Position numbers and translations under genes: made by a program. From Hordeum vulgare subsp. vulgare (lineage: Eukaryota; Streptophyta; Magnoliopsida; Poales; Poaceae): DNA of 64,000 nucleotides. Position 1 is the stretch's first letter. Each line of letters begins with the position of its first letter. Of the stretch, positions 23,228-32,532 are shown in pieces. The stretch spans positions 206,983,689 through 207,047,688 of the forward strand of contig NC_058523.1 of the NCBI RefSeq assembly GCF_904849725.1, read 5' to 3'. The notes below the pieces were generated by a model. The model searched no databases. It saw nothing but the letters and a program-made list of their open reading frames with translations, and was not told where the DNA came from.

Positions 23228-23521
23228 CCAGGGTAATCACCTCACTCTTTAGAAAGTTTATTTCCAGCACCGACAGGATCTCGAAGGCAAGGAGCGGCAA
23301 CTTGATCGATGCGATGCTATGGTTGTCATGCTCAAAAGCAGCATTATATCATCTGCGTATTGCAGGTGAGTCACCCCCCGAGGGATGAAGTGGGGCACCA
23401 ACCCTTTTATGTGCCCCGCCGCTCGGGCCTCGGCAAGCATAGCCGACAAGGCGTCGCAACGAAATTAAAAATAAGCGGCGAGCTAGGGTCACCTTGACGG
23501 AGGCCCCTTGTGTCTAAATAC
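23228..23521 (-). pseudogene. LINE reverse transcriptase, catalytic part, upstream half
   Basis: On the minus strand it reads RGLRQGDPSSPLIFNFVATA (about 23460-23520) and VTHLQYADDIMLL with the catalytic YADD at 23348-23359. It then runs towards INFLKSEVITL at the Copia-1 junction, after frame changes. The gene continues at 7029 downwards. Homology stops near 23521, so the LINE is 5'-truncated within the RT domain, as is common for target-primed insertions. Together the two pieces are one LINE split by Copia-1. Confidence 0.88.
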
Positions 23522-23844
23522 AAAATGTTCCGAGTTGTAATGAATATGCTCCTGTTTATATGAAAATCAGTCGGTTTGCATGAATTTCTGCCAGGTCTGC
23601 TAAAATGTAATTTAAATTGTCTTCAAATAGCATTGGATGGTCGGCTCCTGCATTTGACATGACTTAAGTATGTTCATTCCCCTTGGATAATGGAGAATGT
23701 GAGAGGTAAGGTCAAATGTTACCTTTGTTCTAAAACGGCAAGAAGCTTGCTCCTTTTCACCAACTAAGTAGAGATTTAAACATTAAGGATCAAAAGATAT
23801 CAAAACGTACAAAGCCTACCTTTGCTTTCCTCGATATAATAGTA
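23522..23844. other. Unclassified non-coding sequence
   Basis: AT-rich flank after the LINE end. No ORF, terminal repeat or motif recognised. Confidence 0.5.
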
Positions 23845-23925
23845 CTCCATCTGTAAACTAATATAAGTGTGTTTAGATTACTATTTTAGTGATCTAAGCA
23901 TTTTTATATTAGTTTACGGAGGGAG
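23845..23925. mobile_element. Stowaway-type MITE (81 bp)
   Basis: Flanked by TA (23843-23844 and 23926-23927). Inverted arms CTCCATCTGTAAACTAATATAA and TTATATTAGTTTACGGAGGGAG pair along most of the element with ATTTTAGTGAT near the centre, the common Triticeae Stowaway form. Confidence 0.9.
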
Positions 23926-23952
23926 TACTATACAACAAATGATGCGCCGCGC

Positions 23953-24192
23953 CTAGACACAGATTGCCGTGTCAGGCTTCACGTCGGCGAAGATGATTGT
24001 CGGCAGGGATGGAGACGTTGCGAAAAGCGTGAACTGGACGCTCGCCCCAAATGGTTGAAGCAACCTGCAAAAGGTAGCTCGTCTCATTAGGGAGTAAACC
24101 CATGGACAAATTAGCGACCATATCGGTATAAAAGAAGTCATGCGGAATTCAAGTCTTTCAAGCAAAGACATCTCAACTGAGCAATCACCCAT
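23953..24192 (-). CDS. Possible gene fragment, 79 codons, unidentified
   Basis: A minus-strand open frame begins MGDCSVEMSLLERLEF at 24192 and ends SLPTIIFADVKPDTAICV. Its composition looks protein-like (leucine-rich, moderate GC) and it lies in the low-copy interval near the DUF3511 gene. I do not recognise the family and no start context or exon structure confirms it. It may be a captured or decayed exon, or chance. Confidence 0.25.
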   Translation of the reverse strand: MGDCSVEMSLLERLEFRMTSFIPIWSLICPWVYSLMRRATFCRLLQPFGASVQFTLFATSPSLPTIIFADVKPDTAICV

Positions 24193-24360
24193 TCACGCCC
24201 AACCTCTTTTTTCTGTGTGGACCTGAATTGAACCACGCAGACAAAAGGAACAGTAGCGGAAAGACCTCGTCAAATTGCTGGGAAGGAGTGACGAGCAGAA
24301 TCACACCTGTACTGGAGTGGACTAGTGTACATCACTATACCACTTTATAGTACTACATTA

Positions 24361-24427
24361 CATTCTCTGTTCCTAAATGTATTCAGATGATTTGAACTGT
24401 CAAAACGTCTTATATTTAGGAAGAGAG
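24361..24427. mobile_element. Stowaway-type MITE (67 bp)
   Basis: TA at 24359-24360 and 24428-24429. Arms CTCTGTTCCTAAATGTA and TATATTTAGGAAGAGAG are inverted repeats of the CTCCCTCCGTTCCTAAATATAA Stowaway class. It has a short unpaired centre. Confidence 0.85.
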
Positions 24428-24900
24428 TACATGATTCGTCCTGGAATTGGTTGGTTTGTTTCAGTTGCAGGAAAACGAAATCATGAAATCACTGGCAAGA
24501 GAAATCCCACAAGATGACGCCAATTGATTCTAACTGAAGATGATGATTATGATTGTGCAGGGTGTGGTCGCCATGGAGAATGAGAATCCATTCCTTCAAG
24601 CCATAGAGAATCCGGAATTCAGTAGACACGGCCTGCCTTTTTTCCGCAACACTTGTACCGGCATTTCAGCTAACCGACTGTACTAGGGAACTTCCTCTTT
24701 GGTGTTTCAGCTCAAGATTCACATGACACACTCTTGTTAGATAAGACGAAACACAGTAAGCAGAGGAAAAATCCATCCAGAGAGTAGGCTGTAGACATCG
24801 GTGAAGTGAGTTCAGTAGACATCGGTGGAGTAGGAACATGTGAAATATTTCTAAATACTTGTTGTTGGGGAGAATTAGATTAGTTCTTTTCACAACAAAT
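24428..24900. other. Intergenic sequence downstream of the DUF3511 gene
   Basis: No coding signal or repeat recognised. A near-duplicate pair of words (GTAGACATCGGTGAAG and GTAGACATCGGTGGAG at about 24791 and 24817) is the only local structure seen. Confidence 0.5.
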
Positions 24901-25317
24901 ATTATGATACACAGCGAGTAGTAACTAGTACCGTAATTTACATCTGGCGCAATCTTATTCTACATAGTGTCTATATATTATTACATAAGCAGATAGACGA
25001 TGGTACAAGGGGAGGAAATAATCCGTATGTACAAGGACAACACACACCAGCTTCTCTCGGTCACCAACAAGGCACCACGAGCAGAAGCGCCGCTCACGCT
25101 AGTGTACTCTGTACATATGCCACATCAAATATCGTCAAAAATCCTACTCCAAGAAAGAAGATGAAAGAAGAAGAAGCACAAGAGCAAAGATCCGAAGAGT
25201 AATCAACACGCGCGCGCTCATACGTACTGTACTAAGCTCAGCTGCACAACATCTCGTACCGGGAGCGGATGGAGGCAGAGCAAACATGGATGGATGTATG
25301 GATGGATCGCCGGCTCA
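24901..25317 (-). other. Probable 3' UTR of the DUF3511 gene
   Basis: On the minus strand this is T-rich, repeat-free sequence that follows the stop codon. It ends near a TATGTAATAATATA segment (about 24970-24990) that could serve as a plant-type polyadenylation signal. There is no intron evidence. The extent is inferred. Confidence 0.45.
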
Positions 25318-25884
25318 TCACCAGCCGTACACGGCGCGGGAGCACTTGACCTTGATCCACTTGACGCTGCGCCGCACCGACCCCTTCACCTTGCCCTCCA
25401 CGTCGTACACCTTGTAGGCCACCAGCCGCTTCTTCCTCTGCAGCTCCGCGTCCGCGTCGTCGGGAGCCGCCGCCGCTGTCTTGGCCGGGGCCGGGGCATC
25501 GTTGTCGACCAATGCGGAGAAGGAGGGCGTGTAGCTCCTCAGGTTCAGGGAGCGGCGGCCGGCGGAGCACCAGGTGGGGGCGGCGGTGGTGGTGTTGGGA
25601 CCCTTGGCCTGGGCGGCGCCGTCGGAGAAAGGCTTGTAGGAGGCCGCGTAGGAGGCGCTGTAGCACCGGAGGTTGAGCCCCGGGGTGGGGCCGGCGCCGG
25701 AGACGGTCCTCGTGCTGCCGCTCCGCTGCACGGCGGGCGCCGCCACGGAGGTGGTGCTCCTGGCCCGCTGCACCTTGGTGGGCACGTAGGAGGCGGCGTA
25801 GGAGGCGCTGTGGCACCGGAGGTCGTTGGCCGGCGCCGCGACGGTGCTCCTCTCGGCCAGCGACACCGACCTCTCCATTGGCAT
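25318..25884 (-). CDS. DUF3511 domain-containing protein (188 aa, single exon)
   Basis: The C-terminal part, about residues 147-188, reads ELQRKKRLVAYKVYDVEG, then KVKGSVRRSVKWIK and a final SRAVYGW. This is the DUF3511 signature (RKKR, YxVEGKVKGS, WIK, VYGW) of small basic plant proteins whose biochemical role is not established. The N-terminal 120 residues are low complexity and carry three related motifs: DLRCHSASYAASY (21-33), NLRCYSASYAASY (71-83) and NLRSYTPSFS (114-123). Such RCYSASY words are usual in this family. No signal peptide or membrane segment is seen; the basic tail could suit a nuclear location. The start at 25884 is supported by a TATA box about 155 bp upstream. The coding region is strongly GC-rich, so other frames are open by chance. 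It is the only intact host gene seen here. Confidence 0.9.
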   Translation of the reverse strand: MPMERSVSLAERSTVAAPANDLRCHSASYAASYVPTKVQRARSTTSVAAPAVQRSGSTRTVSGAGPTPGLNLRCYSASYAASYKPFSDGAAQAKGPNTTTAAPTWCSAGRRSLNLRSYTPSFSALVDNDAPAPAKTAAAAPDDADAELQRKKRLVAYKVYDVEGKVKGSVRRSVKWIKVKCSRAVYGW

Positions 25885-26036
25885 CTTGTCCCGCTCCGCC
25901 TACGTGTTCGCGCGGGTGTGGTCACTCTCGTGCGGGCCGAGCTCTGGCGTCAGGAACCGATGGCTGGTGGCGCCAAGCAGGCAGGCAGGGACATCAGGAC
26001 ATGATGGTGGCGGGCGAGGAATTGCGGATGGAGCCT

Positions 26037-26047
26037 TTTTATAAAAA
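26037..26047 (-). promoter_or_regulatory. TATA box of the DUF3511 gene
   Basis: TTTTTTATAAA on the minus strand (plus TTTATAAAAAA), about 155 bp before the start codon, predicting a 5' UTR of roughly 120 nt. Confidence 0.6.
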
Positions 26048-26565
26048 AAGTGGATGCGGCTTCCAAGTGTCGATCGGCACGGCCAAACATGTTGCACGGA
26101 ACGGCGCACGCTGCTACAGTACCAAATGGTTTGGATCGTAGCAGACAGGTTCCGACCCGAGCGTCCGATTGGTAGCTTTCTCTCTCTGCTTCCTAGCGAG
26201 ACATGGACGGCGGTATTGCTGCTGCTGGTAGTCAGCTCGGTTTACTTCGTTTTCGTCATGTTCTTTTGGCCTAACACACTACGCCACGCCAGGATGAGAT
26301 TTTTTTGCTTTGTGTGCGTGTGCAGAAATCATTGGGCAGCCCAAGAGAACCGTGATATTTTTCCTTTCTCTACGTGTGCACAAATCACATGGCGCACGAA
26401 AAGAAACATGAAAGAAGACGTTTTTGTCGATTGTAAAGACGTTTTTGAAAACTTCGTCAATCTTAAAATGATATATCGTCTCAATCTTCTCGAAGATGAT
26501 CATAGGAATAGGATATATGCACGGTACTTTGATGGTACCGTGTTCAATAAAAAAAATGTAAGTTT
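26048..26565. other. Upstream flank of the DUF3511 gene, no gene seen
   Basis: Two loosely similar segments (GCGTGTGCAGAAATCATTGG near 26318 and ACGTGTGCACAAATCACATGG near 26371) and a short hairpin ACGGTAC-TTTGATG-GTACCGT (26520-26540) are the only structures noted. Open frames here have no family features. Confidence 0.5.
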
Positions 26566-26580
26566 GAAAGTTTCTACACT
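26566..26580 (+). other. 15-bp direct repeat, left copy (LINE-type target duplication)
   Basis: GAAAGTTTCTACACT, repeated exactly at 32518-32532. LINE sequence starts at once after the left copy. Confidence 0.8.
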
Positions 26581-27885
26581 GCTGAGCCTGTTTGACCACA
26601 GATCTTCATGGTATTTCCTCCCTCCTCGGCCTGTTTGGGGATGGCTCTGGTCTACGTGTGAACCTCAACAAATGCTCTGTAACTTGCATTCATTGTGACG
26701 ACAGCTTAGCGGGTAGCGTGGCAGCATTTTTCTCGTGCAAGCTCCAACCTTTTCCGCTGCAGTACTTGGGGATTCCTCTTTCCATTTATCGGCTCCAGCG
26801 TCACCACCTTGAGCCCCTCATTGATAAGTTCTCCTGGAAGATGAAAGGATGGAAGCCAAAACTGTTGGCGGTCGTCGGGAAGTTAACCTTGGCCAAATCG
26901 GTCCTTATGGCCTTGCCGGTGCATTTCATGACGGTGCTGCAGCTCCCCAAGTGGGCTATCAAGATGATTGATCGCACGTGTCGGAGCTTCTTTTGGAAGG
27001 GCGAGGACAACATCAACGGAGGCCATTGCCTGCTTCCTTGGTCTAGGGTGTGCATGCCGGTACAATATGGTGGGCTTGGGGTGCTGAATTTGAGCTAGTT
27101 TGGCGGTGCACTGAGATGCAAATGCCTTTTCGCCCGTTGGGGTTCTGTTGATCGCCCGTGGCAATGCTTTCCGAAACCACAAAACGCTTTGGCTTCCACA
27201 TTATTCATGATCGGTTCTGCTGTTCAGCTCGGTGATGGCACGAAGGCTATGTTCTGGACTGACAACTGGCTCCCGGGAGGATGTTTGATCGTTGTGGTGG
27301 CTCATGCCCTCTTCTCTTTTGTGCGTCGACGGAACAAGACGGTTGCTCAGGCCTTGCATGGACGTGCCTAGGTCAGGGACATTACTGGCGATCTCTGTGT
27401 ACAGGCGATTGCCAAATACCTGAGGATTTGGGACATGGTGAATCGGTAACGCTCAGGGAAGAAGAAGACAACATTTGTTGGAAGATATCCAAGGACGGGT
27501 TGTTTTCTGTGAGCTCCACTTACCAAATGTTCTTCATGGACAAGGTACAATTTCCCTACCACCGTGACATCTGGAAGAGCAAAGCGACGCCGCGATGTAA
27601 GTTCTTCATGTGGCTGGCGGTCCATCGCAAGTGCCTCACGGCGGACAACCTTCAGCGTCGGAGTTGTCCATGTGATCCCTTATGCTCACTTTGCCACGTT
27701 GAGCCGGAGGACTGTGATCATCTCTTCATCCTTTGTCAGTTCTCAAGTGAGGTCTGGGGTAGGCTCAGGGCGTGGTCAGGTGTGGACTTCCATATCCTAG
27801 GCTCGGCCTTCGGCTCTACTGAGGAGTGGTGGTTGCGGGCCACACACAAAGTGCACAAGAATGCTAGAAGGAACTTGATGAGGAC
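26581..27885 (+). pseudogene. LINE ORF2 fragment: end of RT domain and zf-RVT region
   Basis: It starts abruptly after the catalytic motifs with SSLLGLFGDGSGLRVNLNKC, then LQPFPLQYLGIPLSIYRL, WKMKGWKPKLLAVVGKLTLA and QYGGLGVLNLS (to 27098, stop). After further frame changes comes the zf-RVT region: FSVSSTYQMFF, WKSKATPRCKFFMWLAVHRK and CDPLCSLCHVEPEDCDHLFI (27480-27735). The protein would be the reverse transcriptase/endonuclease ORF2 of an L1-type LINE, but the catalytic half is absent. Homology fades near 27885, before the usual end of ORF2. Confidence 0.9.
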
Positions 27886-28239
27886 ATGGCTACCTTGGAT
27901 ACGACCAAAAATATTTCATATTTGCATATGTGTGAGAATTATTGAAGGCGGTTGCAAAATAAATATGAAGATTAGAGGTATTGAAGCTTACATGAGCCAA
28001 ACATGTGGAAATATGTTTATACGTGCATGCATCATGAAGGAGGAGCCAACCTTGCTTGTCTCAATCATATATGTGTAAACCAGCACATGCACCGATGCAA
28101 GAAGCCAACAACATGCAAGAGTCCACCAGGAAGCAACACTTGGTCACGCGAGAAGCCAACGACACAAGCCCACAAGAGTCCAACACGTTTTTGATTACGT
28201 GCTGAATAGCACTTGGTCACCCGTGCATCACTTGGTCAC
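27886..28239 (+). other. Unclassified segment between LINE and LTR-like block
   Basis: Contains three copies of CACTTGGTCAC (28136, 28209, 28229) and repeated GAAGCCAAC and AAGAGTCCA words. No ORF of interest. Confidence 0.5.
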
Positions 28240-29055
28240 TGTAATGCCCCAGATGTGTAGTTGCCATATTTGGAACCTATTGATGTGGGTCCACCTTGTC
28301 ATGAACATGTTTGATCCTAATGCATGTATGATTTCATGTGGCACTATGTTCTTCTTTGGTTGTGTGGATATATTTTTGTGCTTGTCTTGTCATGGTGTTT
28401 GATGGGATGTTGTGATGATGGACTTGTGATCACATGTGTGTTGGTGTGTGGCATAAGAGAGTTTGTGGTTTCATTATTTAAAAAAAACTTCGCAAATTCA
28501 AAGCCCTCTCTTTCTTTTATCTCATGTTCAAAATTCCATCTTCCCCAAATCTGATTTAAAAATGTCTTGGGTTTAGAGTAAATTGTGGAGATGATGACGT
28601 GATGATTTGGAGTTTTATTCTTGGGCTTGAGGGTGCATATAAATCACAAAACAGAATAAATAAATGCTGTTTTAGATTTATGAAAGTAGCCCCATAAATG
28701 TTGGAAGTATTTTATTTAAATAACTGGTTCATTTTCAGGTCCAGGGCAATTTTCCATTTGATTTTATCCCTTTCATTTTGCCCTGTGCCTATTTTCCTTT
28801 TCCCTGTTTTAATTAAATAGGAAGCAGTCCAGGGTGCTCTCTTTCTCTATCTGGCGCACCCAAGTGGGCTTACTCCCACTTAGAGGCCCATCTCCTCTCC
28901 CCTCGCAGCCCGGTGCGCGTCCCTCATCGTCAACCTCCTTTCCAGCGAGGCAGTGGGACCCTCCTGTCATTCTCTCTCTCTCGTTCCCCTCTGTTCCCCG
29001 GAGAGAGAGCCGCGCACATGGTGCCGTCGGGCGTCCCTCGCTCCCCCCTCTCGCC

Positions 29056-29063
29056 CTATAAAG
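29056..29063 (+). promoter_or_regulatory. TATA box within the LTR-like block
   Basis: CTATAAAG is followed about 30 bp downstream by GCTAGGGTT and a pyrimidine-rich leader with (TC)n at about 29128-29144, a typical plant Pol II start region. The GC-rich frames in 28810-29460 around it have no family features. Confidence 0.6.
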
Positions 29064-29153
29064 AGCCTTGGCGTCCGTGCAATCGCTAGGGTTCCTCCCC
29101 GCCTCCGCTCCGTCCAGATCTCGTTCCCTCTCTCTCTCTCTCTCGTCGCAACA

Positions 29154-29162
29154 AGGTAAGAA
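29154..29162 (+). other. Strong 5' splice-donor match
   Basis: AG/GTAAGAA (intron from 29156) comes directly after the pyrimidine-rich leader, suggesting that transcripts from this LTR-like promoter have a 5' untranslated intron. No acceptor was identified with confidence. Confidence 0.45.
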
Positions 29163-29716
29163 GAAGCTCGGCTCCACCATGGCTGAAGGATGAAGGTCGT
29201 CATCGCCGTCGTTCTGCTTCCTCTTCTTCCTCTTCGAAGGGACCAGCATCTCGAGGGCATCTCCAGGAGCCCGTTCCCGTAGTTGGATCGACCGCTGCAG
29301 CTCTGCTTCGTCTTCTTCCCGGAGGCGCCCCTTCTCCGACGATCTCCGCCGCGCCGTTGCTCTGCTTCCACTACTTCCTCTACGGGCGTTCCTTCTTCGA
29401 CCCGTACCTTAGGTAGTGATTCCCCCTCCTTCTCCCTGTCGTGGATCGGTCTCCGTAGCTGCTAGATGGGTGAGCTCGTCGTCTCTGTCGCCGGAGAGCC
29501 GCTCACCGTGGATCCGTCACTGTAGGGCCCCTAGGGCGTAGTTAGGTGCAGGAATGGAACCGTGGGTGCTTCTGCATCCTTCCATAGAGAGCGCTTAGTC
29601 CAATTGCAAGCAGATCGCCGACGAGGTCCCTCCCCTGTTCCGGCAAGTCGTCGGCAGCAGAGTTAGCAGTAGGGGTACTTCTTCTGATTTGCTGCCCCTA
29701 TGTAGTTAAGTGTCGA

Positions 29717-29791
29717 GCTGCAGCCTAGTGGTAGCAGTGTGTGGTGCCTGGTGAGAGGGCGTGGGTTCGATCCCCCCTTGGCACACCTTTT
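29717..29791 (+). ncRNA. tRNA-like Pol III unit 1 (SINE-head-like)
   Basis: A-box-like AGCCTAGTGGTAG (29722-29734), B box GGTTCGATCCC (29764-29774) about 30 bp later, and a TTTT terminator at 29788. The arrangement is that of a degenerate tRNA gene or SINE head, not a functional tRNA. Confidence 0.6.
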
Positions 29792-29865
29792 GTTTTTCGA
29801 ATTAAACTGCACAACAACAACCGGAACAGGTTATCCTGTTTACTCCCCTACCCTGTCGACAAAGT

Positions 29866-29937
29866 TGCAGTGGCGCAGTGGCTTGGTGTTGTTGCTGTGT
29901 ACAGGAAGTTCTGGGTTCGATTCCCAGGAGCCTTTGT
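29866..29937 (+). ncRNA. tRNA-like Pol III unit 2
   Basis: A box TGGCGCAGTGG (29871-29881) and B box GGTTCGATTCC (29914-29924) both match consensus, 32 bp apart. The T-arm CTGGG-TTCGATT-CCCAG pairs perfectly. No full cloverleaf can be drawn, so it is a tRNA-derived repeat rather than a tRNA gene. Confidence 0.65.
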
Positions 29938-30059
29938 TGCATTTTTCTTGTCATTTCTTTTATTTGGTATTACTTTTGTTGTTCCACCACTTTGTGCCTA
30001 GTCTATAGTCATCAAAGGGGCATATTTTGTTCCTAACTACTGCAAGCAAAGGTGAGGCA

Positions 30060-30620
30060 GAGAGTGTGCATGTTTGTGTGTGTGTGTGCACACACTTGTA
30101 GTAGGCAAGTGCATGTGTGTATGTATGTTGTGAGTGTGTGATGTACACACATGTGGTGGAGCTAGTGCATGTATGTATGTCTGTATGTGGCTAAGGTGAT
30201 GTATTTCACACATGTTCTTGTTAGTATGTGCATATGGTAGTGGATGGGGAGATGTGTGTGTTGAGCATACACATGTAGTAGGAGTAAGTGTATGAGTCAT
30301 ATACTTGTGTGAGTATTTTGTACTTGTTAGTATGTGTAGGTGGTGTGTTTGCTCTAGATGTGTGCATATGTATATGTGTAGGTGTGTGTAAGTGTTGCAC
30401 CCATATGTGATATCTAGTAGGTGTGTGTAAGTGTTGTTGCCATGTTCACTTGCATAGTGGTTGCTTCCTTCATGTTGTTCCTCGGATCAAGTGTAGTCAT
30501 GTGGTTGTGTGGTGTTGTATGTGTGTGGAGAAAACAGCCCCACTTGCAACTTGTGCACCTCCTCATGTTCATATGAGTGAGGGCATGATGTGTGTGTGTG
30601 TGGGTGATCTAGTGAGATAA
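30060..30620 (+). repeat. TG-rich low-complexity region
   Basis: Dense imperfect (TG)n, GTGTATG and CACACATG words with several short (TGTG)n runs. Frames across it encode His/Thr or Val/Cys-rich low-complexity sequence only. Confidence 0.8.
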
Positions 30621-32517
30621 GTGTATGAGATGCTAATGTGCATGACACAAACATGGGGTTCAAACCCTCATGTCACTATTGTCTTTGTGCACATGAGCAT
30701 AACTATGTAGTAGTTGGTCTAGTGTTAGTCACATGAATTGTTGCACTATTCACTACACATGATTTGGAGTAGCTTCTTCCTTCTTAATTTGTGGTCACTT
30801 GTTCCAAGTAAGTGCCCACATATTATATATGTTTTTGGGGTATAATCTCCCAAGGAACCCATTGGTGAACTCAGTTTTGCCATTGGGACATTTTCTGGAG
30901 ATGACATATTTCATTTTCTTCTATGTTTAGAGCTTGGTTCCATGTGCTTTGTTGAGCACAAAGGATTGCTTCTTGGCTGTGCTAGTAGAGGGTGACCCCC
31001 TCTACCTCATGTTGGTTTCATACCATTATTAGGATTCCATATGTGCAAGTTATGCCCACTCAAAGTAGGCATGTGGCTGAAATTCCAGATTAGTGAAAAT
31101 CTGAGATTTTCACTAAGTCTGAGAATCTGTTTATATTTTCTTCTCCTGTTGATGAGGTTGTGCAGGTCAATGTGTTTTGATCTAGCCTTAGCTTTCAACT
31201 GGAAAGTTGGACCTGATATGTTTTTCTAGCTCCCTGTAAAATTTCATTGCATTTGGAGTCCTGTAGTTATTGTTTTGGCTGCTGTCAAAATGCTTCAGAA
31301 CATAGACAGAAAGTGAGAATCTGGAATTTTCACTAAGTCCCTGAAAACTGATGTTTTTGGGCAAGTTTGCAGCTATGTATCTTCCTGTGTTTAATTCCTT
31401 TTTGTGTGATTCTTGCTTGTGCTTATAGTATTATTGGTTAGCTACAGACACGTATATTATTTGTCATATTTGGGTGGCTGTAGGTGCTTTGCATCTAGCT
31501 CACAAAGTGCTATGATGCAGTTTATGGCAGATTGTGTAGTTTTGTCATTTTGGTGTTTGTGAGTGCTTAGTTGATGATGTGGTGTTCTTACTTGCTCCAC
31601 CCCATCCATGATGGCTTGTTTTATGTCTTGGCAACCTGGAAATACCAGAGTTGTGCCATTTGAGTGTGTGGTGATGATTTTGACACGTAGGGCTTCATAT
31701 CTTGTTTCTTTGATTCCCGTTGATCCGTAGCTCCGATTGTAATGTTCTTTATATGGTTTTGCATTGTTTTCACGAGACGCATATGATCATCTCATTCTCA
31801 TGCATGTAAAAATAGCTTAGGATGCAGTTCTGTACAGGAACATGTATTTCCTTCTCTTGCTAGTGCTAGTGATAGAAATAGTGATGCATGCTCATATTCA
31901 TCTCATGCATCATGTGCTTGTTGCATCTTGAGGTGCCGTCGTTTATTGGATGTTATTATTATGTTGGGTATCACCGGGATCGGAGAACGAGTACGTGGAT
32001 TCGGGAGAGTACGTGCAGGACGAACAAGAACCATTCCAAGCTGAGGATCTCACAGGCAAGATGATGTGACCTTGATTCCATCTCTAGGCTTGTTATGCTA
32101 GATTACATTTCCTTTGTCATATGCTTTCTGCCTACCACTGAAATATTTGCCTCTTGATATGCCATGAACCCAAACACTGATCCCTTCCTAGCAAACTTGA
32201 ATGGCTAATTCGGCTTTGCTCAGCTACTAATGTTAGCGTTGCTAGATGCAGGTGCTTTGACTCATGTGATAACATGAGCTTGATATCATTATCTTAAATT
32301 CTGTTATTTAATTAATGCACCTATATACTTGGTAAATAACGGAAGGCCTAGCCTATTGCCGGGTGCTTTGTTCCGTTATTCCCGCCATAATAACGTTAGC
32401 CGCTGGTTGTTCCCCTTCTGAGGTTTGCTCCTATAGTGCTTGGTCTAGATCGCATAGACTGTAAAAGTTTATAAGAGTTCTGTTCCTTTCTAATAAAGTA
32501 CGACTGCGGCCCTTCAA

Positions 32518-32532
32518 GAAAGTTTCTACACT
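32518..32532 (+). other. 15-bp direct repeat, right copy
   Basis: GAAAGTTTCTACACT, identical to 26566-26580. It marks the right edge of the LINE plus LTR-like composite. Confidence 0.8.

Larger units (their letters stand above)
28240..32517 (+). mobile_element. Long non-coding LTR-like block (LARD/Sukkula-like), about 4.3 kb
   Basis: Begins TGTAATGCCCCAGATG, has no retroelement protein coding, and contains an internal promoter (TATA at 29056), a splice donor (29156), tRNA-like units and a late AATAAAG signal (32492) shortly before its end. This architecture fits the long non-coding LTRs of Triticeae large retrotransposon derivatives. I find no 5-bp target duplication around it. Instead the outer 15-bp repeat encloses it together with the LINE fragment. 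The family name is a guess from memory. Confidence 0.5.

Noticed and set aside
25238..25925. Several long open frames overlapping the DUF3511 gene on both strands
   Set aside because: They arise from very high GC content. Only the frame at 25318-25884 on the minus strand shows a protein family signature.
27281..28078. A 265-codon host protein
   Set aside because: It is the zf-RVT end of a LINE ORF2 running into unrelated sequence.
29717..29937. Calling the two Pol III units as tRNA genes
   Set aside because: A and B boxes are present but acceptor and anticodon stems cannot be paired; they are tRNA-derived repeats.
30037..30300. His/Thr-rich minus frame
   Set aside because: Translation of a TG-rich low-complexity region.
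28240..32517. Treating the LTR-like block as a simple solo LTR insertion
   Set aside because: No 5-bp target duplication found at TG...CA ends; the 15-bp repeats enclose the LINE piece as well.
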